This document shows, in pieces, positions 1 through 8,705 of a DNA stretch of 64,000 nucleotides. Every line of letters begins with the position of its first letter. Position 1 is the first letter of the stretch. The notes beneath the pieces are model-generated. The model saw only the letters and a list, made by a program, of their open reading frames with translations, had not been told where the DNA came from and made no database searches. The DNA comes from Pseudomonas sp. MAG733B. Its GTDB lineage: Bacteria > Pseudomonadota > Gammaproteobacteria > Pseudomonadales > Pseudomonadaceae. The DNA is taken from assembly GCF_036884845.1 (NCBI RefSeq), contig NZ_CP145732.1, positions 4,030,001-4,094,000 of the forward strand. Reading direction: 5' to 3'. The translations under genes and the position numbers were made by a program.

Positions 1-21
1 TATTGTTGGAGCACCTTACAG

Positions 22-870
22 ATGTCCTCCTCACCCCAACCCACCTGGCCCGACCAGCACAAGGCCTGTCTGGCCCTGGCCTTCGACCTTGATGGGCCGA
101 CCGGCGATGCCATGCTCAACGGCTCGATCTGGCGCAAGCCCGAGTACTTCGGTTTCGGTGGCTACGGTCCTTATCGGGCATTGCCACGGATTCTGGATCT
201 GCTCGATGAGTTCAAAATCCCGACGACGTTTTTCGTCCCGGCCTGGGTCGTGGAAAACTGGCCGAGACAGTGCCAGGCGATTGTCGAGCGCGGGCATGAG
301 GTGGCGTATCACGGCTACAAACACGAATCTTTTTACGCCCTGACGCTGGAACAGCAAAAGGACGTGATGAAGCTGTCCCGCGAGGTGTTCTGGAAGCACC
401 TGCACATCCGTGCCGAAGGCTTTCGCACACCGTCCGGCGACTGGCGCGCCGAAACCCCGGCAATGCTGGTGGAAGCTGGCGTGACCTACTCCAGCAGCAT
501 GCGCGGCGATGATCGTCCCTATCTGGTCAACGTACCCGGCCACGCCACGCCACTGGTGGAAATCCCCGGGCGCTGGGAAATGGACGATTACGCCTCCCTC
601 GCCTACACCCGTGCGCCGAACTTCCCTTCAGGGCTGGACCGCACCGCGAGCTACGAGCTGACCCTCGACAACTGGTGCCGTGAATTCGACGGCGCGATGA
701 ACGAAGGCTTGTGCCTGACCACCTTGTTCCACCCCAAGATCACCGGCAAACCGGGGCGCATCCTGTTGCTGGAAAAACTCTTCGAACACATGCGCCAACG
801 CGAGGACGTGTGGTTCGCCACCTGCCGCGATGTCGCCCACTGGTGGCTGAAGGAGCATCACCATGGCTGA
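22..870 (+). CDS. Polysaccharide deacetylase family protein (first of pair)
   Basis: This is a 282-aa cytoplasmic protein without a signal peptide. It has a NodB/PuuE-type deacetylase fold: FDLDGPT near residues 21-27 holds the catalytic or metal Asp, HGYKH at 97-101 is the HxxxH metal pair, and GFRTPSGDW at 133-141 is the following conserved motif. Family members remove N-acyl groups or open cyclic amides such as allantoin, and the leaderless form argues for a small-molecule substrate rather than cell wall. It overlaps the next gene by 8 bp and heads a probable operon with a second deacetylase-like protein, an MmgE/PrpD protein and an MFS transporter. A GGAG lies 11 nt before the ATG. The substrate is unknown. 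Confidence 0.85.
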   Translation: MSSSPQPTWPDQHKACLALAFDLDGPTGDAMLNGSIWRKPEYFGFGGYGPYRALPRILDLLDEFKIPTTFFVPAWVVENWPRQCQAIVERGHEVAYHGYKHESFYALTLEQQKDVMKLSREVFWKHLHIRAEGFRTPSGDWRAETPAMLVEAGVTYSSSMRGDDRPYLVNVPGHATPLVEIPGRWEMDDYASLAYTRAPNFPSGLDRTASYELTLDNWCREFDGAMNEGLCLTTLFHPKITGKPGRILLLEKLFEHMRQREDVWFATCRDVAHWWLKEHHHG

Positions 871-1750
871 TTCCGCTCACTGGCCCAAAGGCTATCGCTG
901 CGCCGTGGTCGTGACCGTCGACTACAACGACATCCACGGCATCCTCACCCAGGCCCCGGAAGTCGCCGGACGCGACAAGACCCTGTCGGTCTGGCGCTAC
1001 GGCACCCAGCGCGGCGTCGAGCGTTTGCTCGGCCTGTTCAAGGAACTTGGGGTTGCGAGCAGCTGGTTTGTCCCCGGCATTGTCGCCGAGGAAAACCCTG
1101 AGCACATCCGCGCGATCCAGGCTGGCGGCCATGAAATCGCCTGCGCCGGATATCGCCATCAGGACTACGACACGCTTGACCTTGCTGCGCAAAGTGCTGA
1201 TATCGCCAAGGGTTGCGATGCGCTGACAGCGCTGACTGGCCAGCGTCCAACCGGTTTTCGCATTCCCGCCGGCAACGGTGCGCCGGGTTTCATCGAAGCG
1301 TTGCGCGATCAGGGCATTCGCTGGTCGTCGTCATGGCGTGGTGATGATCTGCCGTTCGCTCACCCGACCGCGCCGCAGGTGATCGAGCTGCCGTTGCACT
1401 ATGAACTGGAGGACGACCCCTACTTCGCCTTCAACCTCAGCCCCGCCGTGCCACCGGCGCAATCGCGCATCGCCTCTTACAGCCACACCCTGGGCAACCT
1501 GCAAATGGACTTCGCCGGGTTCCATCGTTTTGGCCTGTGTTACGTGCTGCGCCTGCACCCGGAAATCATTGCCACGCCGGGACGGATCGGCGTGCTGCGC
1601 GAGCTGCTTGAAGGGATTTTGCAGCACCAGGACGTGTGGGTCACCACTGGCGCCGAAGTCGCCCAATGGTGGGCCGAATCCGCTGCGCCCGTGACTGAGG
1701 ATCATCCGGCGTCAGTGTATGAACGGCATTACCGGGATTACCTGCTATGA
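863..1750 (+). CDS. Polysaccharide deacetylase family protein, variant metal site
   Basis: This 295-aa protein is a paralogue-like partner of the preceding gene. The start ATG overlaps the upstream stop and has an AAGGAG ribosome site just before it, so translation is probably coupled. It keeps the Asp motif (VTVDYND, about residues 18-23) and the RIPAGNG motif, but the metal motif reads AGYRH at 95-99, with Ala where the neighbour has His. The two proteins may form a heteromer in which this one is catalytically altered, or the pair may act on different substrates. It ends in an ATGA overlap with the MmgE/PrpD gene. Function is inferred from family only. Confidence 0.82.
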   Translation: MADSAHWPKGYRCAVVVTVDYNDIHGILTQAPEVAGRDKTLSVWRYGTQRGVERLLGLFKELGVASSWFVPGIVAEENPEHIRAIQAGGHEIACAGYRHQDYDTLDLAAQSADIAKGCDALTALTGQRPTGFRIPAGNGAPGFIEALRDQGIRWSSSWRGDDLPFAHPTAPQVIELPLHYELEDDPYFAFNLSPAVPPAQSRIASYSHTLGNLQMDFAGFHRFGLCYVLRLHPEIIATPGRIGVLRELLEGILQHQDVWVTTGAEVAQWWAESAAPVTEDHPASVYERHYRDYLL

Positions 1751-3096
1751 CCGAACGCATGCAACGGCTGGCGCAGTTTTGCGTCGACACGCGGTTTGAA
1801 GACCTGCCACCGGCGCTGGTCGAGCGAGCCAAACGGCACATCCTCGACACCTTCGGCGCGACACTGGCCGGGGCTGGCAGCGATGTGGCGAAAACCGTGC
1901 GACAGGTGTTCGAAGGCGAAGCGGGCAACAGCCTGGTTTGGGGCACCGATTTGCGGGTCGGCGCGGCGCAGGCCGCCATGCTCAACGGCATCGCCGCCCA
2001 CGCCCTGGAGCTGGACGACACCGGTGGCTGCGACCATTCCGGCGCGGTGGTATTGCCGGCAGTGATGGCGGCTGTGTCGATGACCGAAAAATCGGTGAGT
2101 GGCCGTGAGTTCATCACCGCCGTGGTCATCGGCTACGAAATCGGTCGGCGCGTACTGGAAGCCTGCGGCGGCTATTCGGCCCACAACGGCGCCGGCTGGC
2201 ACTCCACGGCGACTTGCGGCGTGTTCGGCGCGGCGGCGGCCAGTGCGCGGATTCTCGGGCTGGACGCCGGGCAAACCTTGTCGGCACTGGGCATCGCCGG
2301 GAGTTTCAGTGGCGGTTTGTGGGCTTTCATCCACGACGGTTCGCAAAGCAAAAAACTGCACAGCGGTCGCGCCGCCGAAGGTGGATTCCTGGCGGCGCGG
2401 TTTGCCCAACAGGGCATCAGCGGGCCGAAGCAATTATTTGACGATGTCTGGGGCGGTTTTCTGAAAACCCTCGCTCCGGCCACTTCGACTGCCGAAGCGC
2501 TGGATACCGGTCTCTGCGAAGTGTGGAAACTCGCCCGCTGTTCGATCAAACCGTACGCGTCGTGTCGTGGTACTCACTCGGCAATCGATGCATTGGGCCT
2601 GTTGCTCGATCAACTGAAGGTGCCGGTCGATCAGGTCGAGGACGTGCAGGTTTCGCTGTGCGGGTTTCTGCATGACATGTGCGGTGGTCAGGATGTCAGC
2701 AGCCTCGCGGCCGCGCAGATGAGCTTGCCGTATGCACTGGCATCGCGGCTGGTGCACGGTCATTGCCGATTGCAGGCTTATGACGATGAGCAACGCCGTG
2801 ATCCGCGCATTGCCCAGTGGATGCCGCGCATTCGCCTTGAAGTAGACCCGCAACTGTCCGAGGATGGCGAGCCCGTGGTGACGCTGCGGACCGTGGACGG
2901 TCGGCAGGCGAGTCTGTGCGTTGAAGTGCCGTTGGGCGCACCGGGTAATCCGTTGAGTGACGCGGCGCTGGAAGAGAAGTTTTTCAGTTTGGCTGAGCGG
3001 GTGATTCCACAGCGGCAGGCTGAGGATTTGCTGGAGCAGTTGTGGCGGATTGAAGAAATGGAATCGGTGCGTGCGCTCGAGCGGTGGCTGGCTTGA
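1747..3096 (+). CDS. MmgE/PrpD family protein
   Basis: This 449-aa protein belongs to the MmgE/PrpD family (2-methylcitrate dehydratase, iminodisuccinate epimerase and relatives). Typical features are the N-terminal all-helical domain with TFGATLAG and the GIAAHALELDD segment, followed by GWHSTATCGVFGAAAA and the C-terminal SCRGTHSAIDA region. It acts in the cytosol on a small organic acid. No other methylcitrate-cycle gene is adjacent, so a true PrpD role is not indicated. The ATGA overlap with the upstream deacetylase-like gene suggests translational coupling and a shared pathway. Confidence 0.85.
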   Translation: MTERMQRLAQFCVDTRFEDLPPALVERAKRHILDTFGATLAGAGSDVAKTVRQVFEGEAGNSLVWGTDLRVGAAQAAMLNGIAAHALELDDTGGCDHSGAVVLPAVMAAVSMTEKSVSGREFITAVVIGYEIGRRVLEACGGYSAHNGAGWHSTATCGVFGAAAASARILGLDAGQTLSALGIAGSFSGGLWAFIHDGSQSKKLHSGRAAEGGFLAARFAQQGISGPKQLFDDVWGGFLKTLAPATSTAEALDTGLCEVWKLARCSIKPYASCRGTHSAIDALGLLLDQLKVPVDQVEDVQVSLCGFLHDMCGGQDVSSLAAAQMSLPYALASRLVHGHCRLQAYDDEQRRDPRIAQWMPRIRLEVDPQLSEDGEPVVTLRTVDGRQASLCVEVPLGAPGNPLSDAALEEKFFSLAERVIPQRQAEDLLEQLWRIEEMESVRALERWLA

Positions 3097-3121
3097 CTCT
3101 TATGTCTGCCGCAAGTGCCTC

Positions 3122-3186
3122 TTCGCGAGCAAGCCCGCTCCCACAGGAGGATGCATTCCAAATGTGGGAGCGGGCTTGCTCGCGAA
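3122..3186. repeat. REP doublet (inverted pair)
   Basis: Two copies of a Pseudomonas REP with core GAGCGGGCTTGCTCGCGAA lie head to head: arms 3122-3145 and 3163-3186, loop about 17 bp. It lies between the MmgE/PrpD gene and the MFS gene. The same sequence recurs at 13775-13840, 30379-30467 and 37825-37913. Confidence 0.9.
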
Positions 3187-3248
3187 TGGCAGCAACTCGG
3201 TATCGCGCCAGACACTACGAAATCTGAATAAGGACATTTGCACTCACC

Positions 3249-4427
3249 GTGGCCACTTACTCGCTCGTTATTCGCCGGTTGATGATTGTTTCGCTGACCA
3301 TCGTCGTCAGCCGCGCCATCACCAGCCCATTGCTCACGCTGTTCCTGAGCAACAAGCTCGGGCTCAACCAACAGGATGTTGGTTTGCTGCTGGGCATCGC
3401 GGTGTTCATCGCCACCCTGCTCGCCCTGTATGGCGGCTACATCATCGATCGTCTGGAAAAACGCCGGTTGCTGATTCTGGCGATGCTCTCCAGCGCCATC
3501 GGTTTTGTGTTGCTGACCTTCGCCGAAAACCTCTACCTGACCACGGCCACCCTGGTGATCACCGAGACCGCGTCGGCGTTGTTCCTGATCGGCTCCAAAG
3601 CGATCCTCAGCGAAAACCTGCCCATGGGACAACGCGCCAAGGCGTTTTCCCTGCGCTACACCCTGACCAACATCGGCTATGCCACCGGCCCGATGCTCGG
3701 CGTAGTGATCGCTGGCGTGTATCCGATTGCGCCGTTCCTGATTGCCGGCGCTATCGCGTTTTTCAGCATCTTCTTGATGATCGGCATCCCGAAGGATTCG
3801 GCGCAGACGCCAGCGATTGGCCAACCGCAGAGTTTCCTCAAGACCCTGGTCACCCTGAAGAACGACCGCACGCTGATCATGTTCACCTGCGGCTGCCTGC
3901 TCAGCACCGTCGTGCACGGACGCTTCACCCTGTACCTGTCGCAATACCTGCTGGTGACCCACGACTCCAAACGCGCCCTGGAAATCATGGCCGCCCTGCT
4001 CGCCTGCAACGCCATCAGCGTGATCCTGCTGCAGTACCAGATCGGCCGCTTCCTCAATCGCGAAAAGCTGCGCTACTGGATTGCCGGCGGCACCAGCCTG
4101 TTCATTCTGGGGTTGATTGGCTTCAGTCTGGCCGACAGCATGCTCAGTTGGTGCGTGGCGATGTTCATTTTCACCCTCGGGGAAATGATCATTTACCCGG
4201 CCGAATTCCTCTTCGTCGACACTCTGGCCCCGGAAGAACTGCGCGGCAGCTACTACGGTGCCCAGAACCTGGCGGCACTCGGCGGCGCGCTGAGCCCGGT
4301 GATTTGCGGGTTCCTGTTGATGCACACCCCGGCGCCGACCATGTTCTACGCGTTGAGCGCACTCACCGCTATGGGCGGGTTCCTGTGTTTCATGAGTGGG
4401 CGTCGCGTGGCTTTACATCAGAATTAA
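3249..4427 (+). CDS. MFS transporter
   Basis: This 392-aa integral inner-membrane protein has about twelve hydrophobic segments and the MFS loop-2/3 signature GGYIIDRLEKRRLLI near residues 58-72. It resembles drug or metabolite:H+ antiporters of the MFS. The start is GTG with AAGGAC about 12 nt upstream; an internal ATG at 3282 is the alternative. It is co-oriented with the three genes before it and probably moves the substrate or product of that pathway. A REP doublet in the 152-bp gap may lower its expression relative to the upstream genes. Confidence 0.85.
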   Translation: MATYSLVIRRLMIVSLTIVVSRAITSPLLTLFLSNKLGLNQQDVGLLLGIAVFIATLLALYGGYIIDRLEKRRLLILAMLSSAIGFVLLTFAENLYLTTATLVITETASALFLIGSKAILSENLPMGQRAKAFSLRYTLTNIGYATGPMLGVVIAGVYPIAPFLIAGAIAFFSIFLMIGIPKDSAQTPAIGQPQSFLKTLVTLKNDRTLIMFTCGCLLSTVVHGRFTLYLSQYLLVTHDSKRALEIMAALLACNAISVILLQYQIGRFLNREKLRYWIAGGTSLFILGLIGFSLADSMLSWCVAMFIFTLGEMIIYPAEFLFVDTLAPEELRGSYYGAQNLAALGGALSPVICGFLLMHTPAPTMFYALSALTAMGGFLCFMSGRRVALHQN

Positions 4428-4521
4428 TGAACTGAAGCCTCATTAATATGAATTTGTCAGCATCAGCAAGTAACGGCACACTGTGCTCGTTCCTCCCCCA
4501 ATAGTTGGAACAACCTTCAAG

Positions 4522-4556
4522 GGCTTTCTGGGTATCCCAGATAAGCCTTTTTTTTT
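4522..4556 (+). terminator. Rho-independent terminator after the MFS gene
   Basis: GGCTTTCTGGG, loop TAT and CCCAGATAAGCC form a near-perfect hairpin at 4522-4547, followed by nine T residues at 4548-4556. It ends the MFS transcript and lies inside the 5' extension of the next open frame, which argues that the HPP gene starts downstream of it. Confidence 0.8.
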
Positions 4557-4588
4557 CCTCAGGTTTTGTCTACGGAACGATCTTAATC

Positions 4589-5296
4589 ATGCTCGCACGC
4601 TGGTTACCCGCCGCTATCAACACCCGCCCGACTGAATGGAGCCGTGCTGCCATCGGTATGTCACTGGGAACGATGCTCAGCGTCTGGGTCTGTGCTCAGG
4701 TATTCGGCATGGAAGTGGCGCAGCATCTGGTCGGTCCGCTGGGTGCGTCGGCGGTGTTGTTGTTCGCGGTGTCGTCCGGCGCACTCGCACAACCCTGGTC
4801 GATACTCGGCGGTTACTTGAGCGCCGGGGTCGTCTCATTGCTGGTCGCCCACGTGCTCGGACGAACCCTCGGCAGCGCTTGCCTCGCCGCCGGCATGGCA
4901 GTGATCCTGATGTGCTGGCTGCGTTGCCTGCACCCGCCGGCCGGAGCACTGGCATTGTTGCTGGTCCTGGCCGACCCGGCGACCATTGCCCTGGACTGGA
5001 AAGAGCTTGGCCCGGTGATGCTCGCTGCATCGACCATGCTGCTCAGCGCCCTGGCCTATAACAACCTGACCCGCATCCGATACCCCAAGCGCGCCAGCGA
5101 ACCCGTCGCCGTGGTCCCGGCCGACCACCCTCCCGTGGAATCCCAGGCGATTACCGCCCAGGACCTGAAACTGGCCCTGGCTGAAATGGAAGCCTTCTTC
5201 GACGTCACCCCCGAAGACCTCGAACAGCTGATCCATGCCAGCGAACTGCATGCCAAGCGGCGCAGTATTGGGGAAGTCCTGAGCCGCAGTGCCTGA
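4589..5296 (+). CDS. HPP family membrane protein
   Basis: This 235-aa protein has four or more membrane segments in its first 170 residues and the family-defining LHPPAGAL motif (sequence CWLRCLHPPAGALALL). A cytosolic tail follows, ending in a helical region of about 60 residues. Plant and cyanobacterial HPP proteins have been linked to nitrite transport; the bacterial role is mostly untested. The open frame extends back to a TTG at 4505, but that stretch contains a strong intrinsic terminator. The ATG at 4589, preceded by ACGGAACG, is therefore preferred. Confidence 0.78.
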   Translation: MLARWLPAAINTRPTEWSRAAIGMSLGTMLSVWVCAQVFGMEVAQHLVGPLGASAVLLFAVSSGALAQPWSILGGYLSAGVVSLLVAHVLGRTLGSACLAAGMAVILMCWLRCLHPPAGALALLLVLADPATIALDWKELGPVMLAASTMLLSALAYNNLTRIRYPKRASEPVAVVPADHPPVESQAITAQDLKLALAEMEAFFDVTPEDLEQLIHASELHAKRRSIGEVLSRSA

Positions 5297-5316
5297 ACCC
5301 CAAAGCGTCTCTTTTC

Positions 5317-5384
5317 TGTAGGAGCAAGGCTTGCCCGCGATGGCGATCTAAAGGGCCCCATCGCGGGCAAGCCTTGCTCCTACA
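5317..5384. repeat. REP-like inverted repeat, second sequence type
   Basis: TGTAGGAGCAAGGCTTGCCC and its reverse complement, extended by GCGATGG, form arms 5317-5343 and 5358-5384. The core AGCAAGGCTTGC differs from the main REP of this window. It sits in the gap after the HPP gene and could serve as a bidirectional transcript end. Confidence 0.85.
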
Positions 5385-5531
5385 AAAGCCTCACCCAAAA
5401 TTCTGTACTGCAAAAACGCAGACAGCACCTGCACATATCCCGGTTGTACATCACAAATTTGCACTGTTACGATCCAGCATCGCTCGCGCGCGAGCTTCTC
5501 TATAAAGAACAATAAAAGCAGGGAGTTAGTG

Positions 5532-6638
5532 ATGACTGCTCAGGTTTCATCGAAGGCGAGCTGGTCCATGGATGCCACGCAAAACGAAGTGCTGGCCGAA
5601 GTACGCAACCACATCGGTCACCTGACCCTCAACCGCCCCGCCGGCCTCAACGCCATCACCCTCGACATGGTGCGCAACCTGCACCGCCAGCTCGACGCCT
5701 GGGCTCAGGATTCGCAGGTGCATGCAGTGGTTTTACGCGGTGCCGGTGAAAAGGCATTTTGTGCCGGTGGCGATATCCGCTCGCTCTACGACAGTTTCAA
5801 AAGCGGTGACACGCTGCACGAAGATTTCTTCGTCGAGGAGTACGCCCTCGACATCGCGATTCACCACTACCGTAAACCGGTGCTGGCGCTGATGGACGGG
5901 TTCGTCCTCGGTGGCGGCATGGGTCTGGTGCAAGGCGCCGATCTGCGGGTGGTCACCGAAAAAAGCCGTCTGGCGATGCCGGAAGTGGGCATCGGTTACT
6001 TCCCGGACGTCGGCGGCAGCTACTTCCTGCCACGCATTCCCGGTGAACTGGGGATTTATCTGGGCGTCAGCGGCGTGCAGATCCGCGCGGCGGATGCGCT
6101 GTATTGCGGCCTGGCCGACTGGTATCTGGACAGCAGTAAACTGGCCACGCTGGACGAAAAGCTCGATCAACTGGAGTGGCGCGACACGCCGTTGAAGGAC
6201 CTGCAAAGCCTGCTGGCGAAGCTCGCCGTGCAGCAGTTGCCGGATGCGCCATTGGCGACTTTGCGCCCGGCCATCGACCACTTCTTCGCGTTGCCTGACG
6301 TGCCGAGTATGGTTGAGCAAATGCGCGAAGTAACGGTCGCCGACAGCCACGAATGGGCGAAAAACACCGCCGACCTGTTGGAGACGCGTTCGCCGCTGGC
6401 CATGGGCGTGACCCTGGAAATGCTGCGTCGCGGTCGGCGCCTGAGCCTTGAACAATGCTTTGCCCTTGAGCTGCACCTGGACCGCCAGTGGTTCGAGCGC
6501 GGCGACCTGATCGAAGGCGTGCGCGCCCTGCTGATCGACAAAGACAAATCACCGCGCTGGAACCCGCCCACTTTGCAGGCGCTGGACGCCGAACACGTGG
6601 CGAGTTTCTTCAACGGTTTTGATGAGAGCGGGAGCTGA
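5532..6638 (+). CDS. 3-hydroxyisobutyryl-CoA hydrolase (enoyl-CoA hydratase/isomerase family)
   Basis: This is a 368-aa crotonase-fold protein. The ECH_2/HibCH type is indicated by its length (crotonases are about 260 aa), by CAGGDIRSLYD forming the oxyanion region, by GGGMGLVQGADLRV, and by PEVGIGYFPDVGGSYFLPR carrying the catalytic Glu/Asp pair. It hydrolyses 3-hydroxyisobutyryl-CoA in valine breakdown. A GTG-ATG pair opens the frame. The ATG at 5532 is preferred because AGGGAG lies 6-8 nt before it. The acyl-CoA dehydrogenase follows after 3 bp, forming a two-gene valine-type unit. Confidence 0.85.
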   Translation: MTAQVSSKASWSMDATQNEVLAEVRNHIGHLTLNRPAGLNAITLDMVRNLHRQLDAWAQDSQVHAVVLRGAGEKAFCAGGDIRSLYDSFKSGDTLHEDFFVEEYALDIAIHHYRKPVLALMDGFVLGGGMGLVQGADLRVVTEKSRLAMPEVGIGYFPDVGGSYFLPRIPGELGIYLGVSGVQIRAADALYCGLADWYLDSSKLATLDEKLDQLEWRDTPLKDLQSLLAKLAVQQLPDAPLATLRPAIDHFFALPDVPSMVEQMREVTVADSHEWAKNTADLLETRSPLAMGVTLEMLRRGRRLSLEQCFALELHLDRQWFERGDLIEGVRALLIDKDKSPRWNPPTLQALDAEHVASFFNGFDESGS

Positions 6639-6641
6639 GCC

Positions 6642-7793
6642 ATGCACGATCTCGAATTGACTGAAGAACAAGTAATGATCCGCGACATGGCCCGGGACTT
6701 TGCCCGCGGTGAAATCGCGCCTCACGCCCAGGCCTGGGAAAAGGCCGGCTGGATCGACGACGGTCTGGTGGCGAAGATGGGTGAATTGGGCCTGCTGGGC
6801 ATGGTGGTGCCTGAGGAATGGGGCGGCACCTACGTCGACTACGTTGCCTACGCGTTGGCGGTGGAAGAAATCTCGGCCGGCGACGGCGCCACCGGTGCGT
6901 TCATGAGCATCCACAACTCGGTGGGTTGCGGGCCGGTGCTCAATTACGGCACCACAGAGCAGAAACAAACCTGGCTCGCGGATCTTGCCAGCGGCCAGAC
7001 CATCGGCTGCTTCTGCCTGACCGAACCCCAGGCCGGTTCCGAAGCACACAACCTGCGCACCCGCGCCGAACTGCGTGACGGTCAGTGGGTGATCAACGGC
7101 GCCAAGCAATTTGTCAGCAACGGCAAACGGGCGAAACTGGCAATCGTGTTTGCCGTGACCGATCCGGACCTCGGTAAGCGCGGTATTTCGGCGTTCCTGG
7201 TGCCGACCGACACCGCGGGTTTCATCGTCGACCGCACCGAACACAAAATGGGCATTCGCGCGTCCGACACCTGTGCCGTGACGCTCAACAACTGCACCAT
7301 TCCGGAAGCCAACTTGCTGGGTGAGCGCGGCAAAGGCCTGGCCATCGCCCTGTCCAACCTCGAAGGCGGCCGCATCGGCATCGCCGCGCAGGCATTGGGC
7401 ATCGCCCGTGCGGCCTTCGAAGCGGCGCTGGCTTACTCCCGTGATCGTGTGCAGTTCGACAAACCGATCATCGAGCACCAAAGTATCGCCAACCTGCTGG
7501 CCGACATGCACATGCAGCTCAATGCGGCGCGATTGATGATCCTGCATGCGGCTCGCCTGCGCACGGCCGGCAAACCGTGTCTGTCGGAGGCGTCACAAGC
7601 CAAGCTGTTCGCCTCGGAAATGGCCGAGAAGGTTTGCTCCTCAGCGATTCAGATTCATGGCGGGTATGGGTATCTGGAGGATTACCCGGTGGAGAAGTAT
7701 TACCGGGATGCGCGGATCACGCAGATCTACGAAGGGTCGAGCGAGATTCAGCGGATGGTGATTGCCCGCGAGCTGAAGAACTACCTGGTTTGA
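6642..7793 (+). CDS. Acyl-CoA dehydrogenase, probably isobutyryl-CoA type
   Basis: This 383-aa flavoprotein is of the short/branched-chain acyl-CoA dehydrogenase family. It has [15 protein letters not shown] (FAD-binding signature 1), [20 protein letters not shown] and [16 protein letters not shown]. The Glu in YEGSSEIQ is the usual catalytic base of this branch. It passes electrons to ETF. It is transcribed with the 3-hydroxyisobutyryl-CoA hydrolase, which suggests isobutyryl-CoA (valine) as substrate; the divergent cluster has its own dehydrogenase for the isoleucine branch. Confidence 0.85.
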   Translation: MHDLELTEEQVMIRDMARDFARGEIAPHAQAWEKAGWIDDGLVAKMGELGLLGMVVPEEWGGTYVDYVAYALAVEEISAGDGATGAFMSIHNSVGCGPVLNYGTTEQKQTWLADLASGQTIGCFCLTEPQAGSEAHNLRTRAELRDGQWVINGAKQFVSNGKRAKLAIVFAVTDPDLGKRGISAFLVPTDTAGFIVDRTEHKMGIRASDTCAVTLNNCTIPEANLLGERGKGLAIALSNLEGGRIGIAAQALGIARAAFEAALAYSRDRVQFDKPIIEHQSIANLLADMHMQLNAARLMILHAARLRTAGKPCLSEASQAKLFASEMAEKVCSSAIQIHGGYGYLEDYPVEKYYRDARITQIYEGSSEIQRMVIARELKNYLV

Positions 7794-7804
7794 AACCCTA
7801 AAAG

Positions 7805-7895
7805 CATCGCTGGCAAGCCAGCTCCCACAGTTCCGGGATGTACACAGTATGTGTGAACGACCGAAAACCCTGTGGGAGCTGGCTTGCCAGCGATG
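7805..7895. repeat. REP-like inverted repeat, third sequence type
   Basis: Arms CATCGCTGGCAAGCCAGCTC (continuing CCACAG, 7805-7830) and its complement (7870-7895) flank a 39-bp loop. It lies between the convergent acyl-CoA dehydrogenase and enoyl-CoA hydratase genes, where it may act as a transcript end for both. Confidence 0.88.
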
Positions 7896-7915
7896 GCGTC
7901 CTCAAGAACGCTACA

Positions 7916-8689
7916 TCACTTACCTTTGAACTCCGCCTCACGCTTGGCAATAAACGCCGCCATCCCTTCCTTCTGATCCTGCGTCGCAAACGCCGCGTGG
8001 AACACCCGACGCTCGAAACGCACACCTTCAGACAGGCTCACTTCAAAGGCACGGTTGACGCTTTCCTTGACCATCATCGCAATCGGCAAGGACTTCTTGG
8101 CGATCAGCGCAGCGACTTTCAGCGCCTCGTCCAGCAGTTCATCGCTCGGCACGATCCGCGCCACGATCCCGCAACGTTCTGCTTCCACCGCATCGATCAG
8201 GCGCCCGCTCAGGCACATTTCCATGGCCTTGGCCTTGCCCACAGCGCGGGTCAGGCGCTGGGTGCCGCCCATGCCCGGCAGCACGCCGAGGTTGATTTCC
8301 GGCTGGCCGAATTTGGCGTTGTCGCCGGCCAGGATAAAGTCGCACATCAGCGCCAGTTCACAGCCGCCGCCCAAGGCGAAACCGTTGACCGCCGCAATGA
8401 TCGGCTTGCGGCGGTTGGCCACACGATCGCTGTCGCTGAACAGGTCGTCCAGATAGATTTGCGGGTAGGTCAGCTCAGCCATTTCCTTGATGTCGGCACC
8501 GGCGGCAAAAGCTTTTTTCGAGCCGGTCAGCACGATGCAACCGATGTTCGAATCGGCCTCCAGACCATCAAGGGCGTGGTTCAGTTCGCTGACGATCTGC
8601 GCGTTCAACGCATTCAGCGCCTGCGGACGGTTGAGGGTGATCAGGCCAACACGGCCGTGGGTTTCCAGCAAAATCGTTTCGTAGTTCAC
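7916..8689 (-). CDS. Enoyl-CoA hydratase (tiglyl-CoA hydratase candidate)
   Basis: This 257-aa crotonase of standard length has both catalytic glutamates, in [12 protein letters not shown] and in [19 protein letters not shown], and the oxyanion segment [11 protein letters not shown]. It hydrates 2-enoyl-CoA. As the last gene of an isoleucine-type operon it should convert tiglyl-CoA to 2-methyl-3-hydroxybutyryl-CoA. The start is GTG at 8689 with AAGGAA 8 nt upstream. Confidence 0.88.
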   Translation of the reverse strand: MNYETILLETHGRVGLITLNRPQALNALNAQIVSELNHALDGLEADSNIGCIVLTGSKKAFAAGADIKEMAELTYPQIYLDDLFSDSDRVANRRKPIIAAVNGFALGGGCELALMCDFILAGDNAKFGQPEINLGVLPGMGGTQRLTRAVGKAKAMEMCLSGRLIDAVEAERCGIVARIVPSDELLDEALKVAALIAKKSLPIAMMVKESVNRAFEVSLSEGVRFERRVFHAAFATQDQKEGMAAFIAKREAEFKGK

Positions 8690-8705
8690 GTAATGGTTCC
8701 TTCTT

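Noticed and set aside
2778..4325. 515-codon minus-strand frame across MmgE/PrpD and MFS genes
   Set aside because: It spans two real plus-strand genes and a REP doublet, with Gln/Glu-rich shadow composition.
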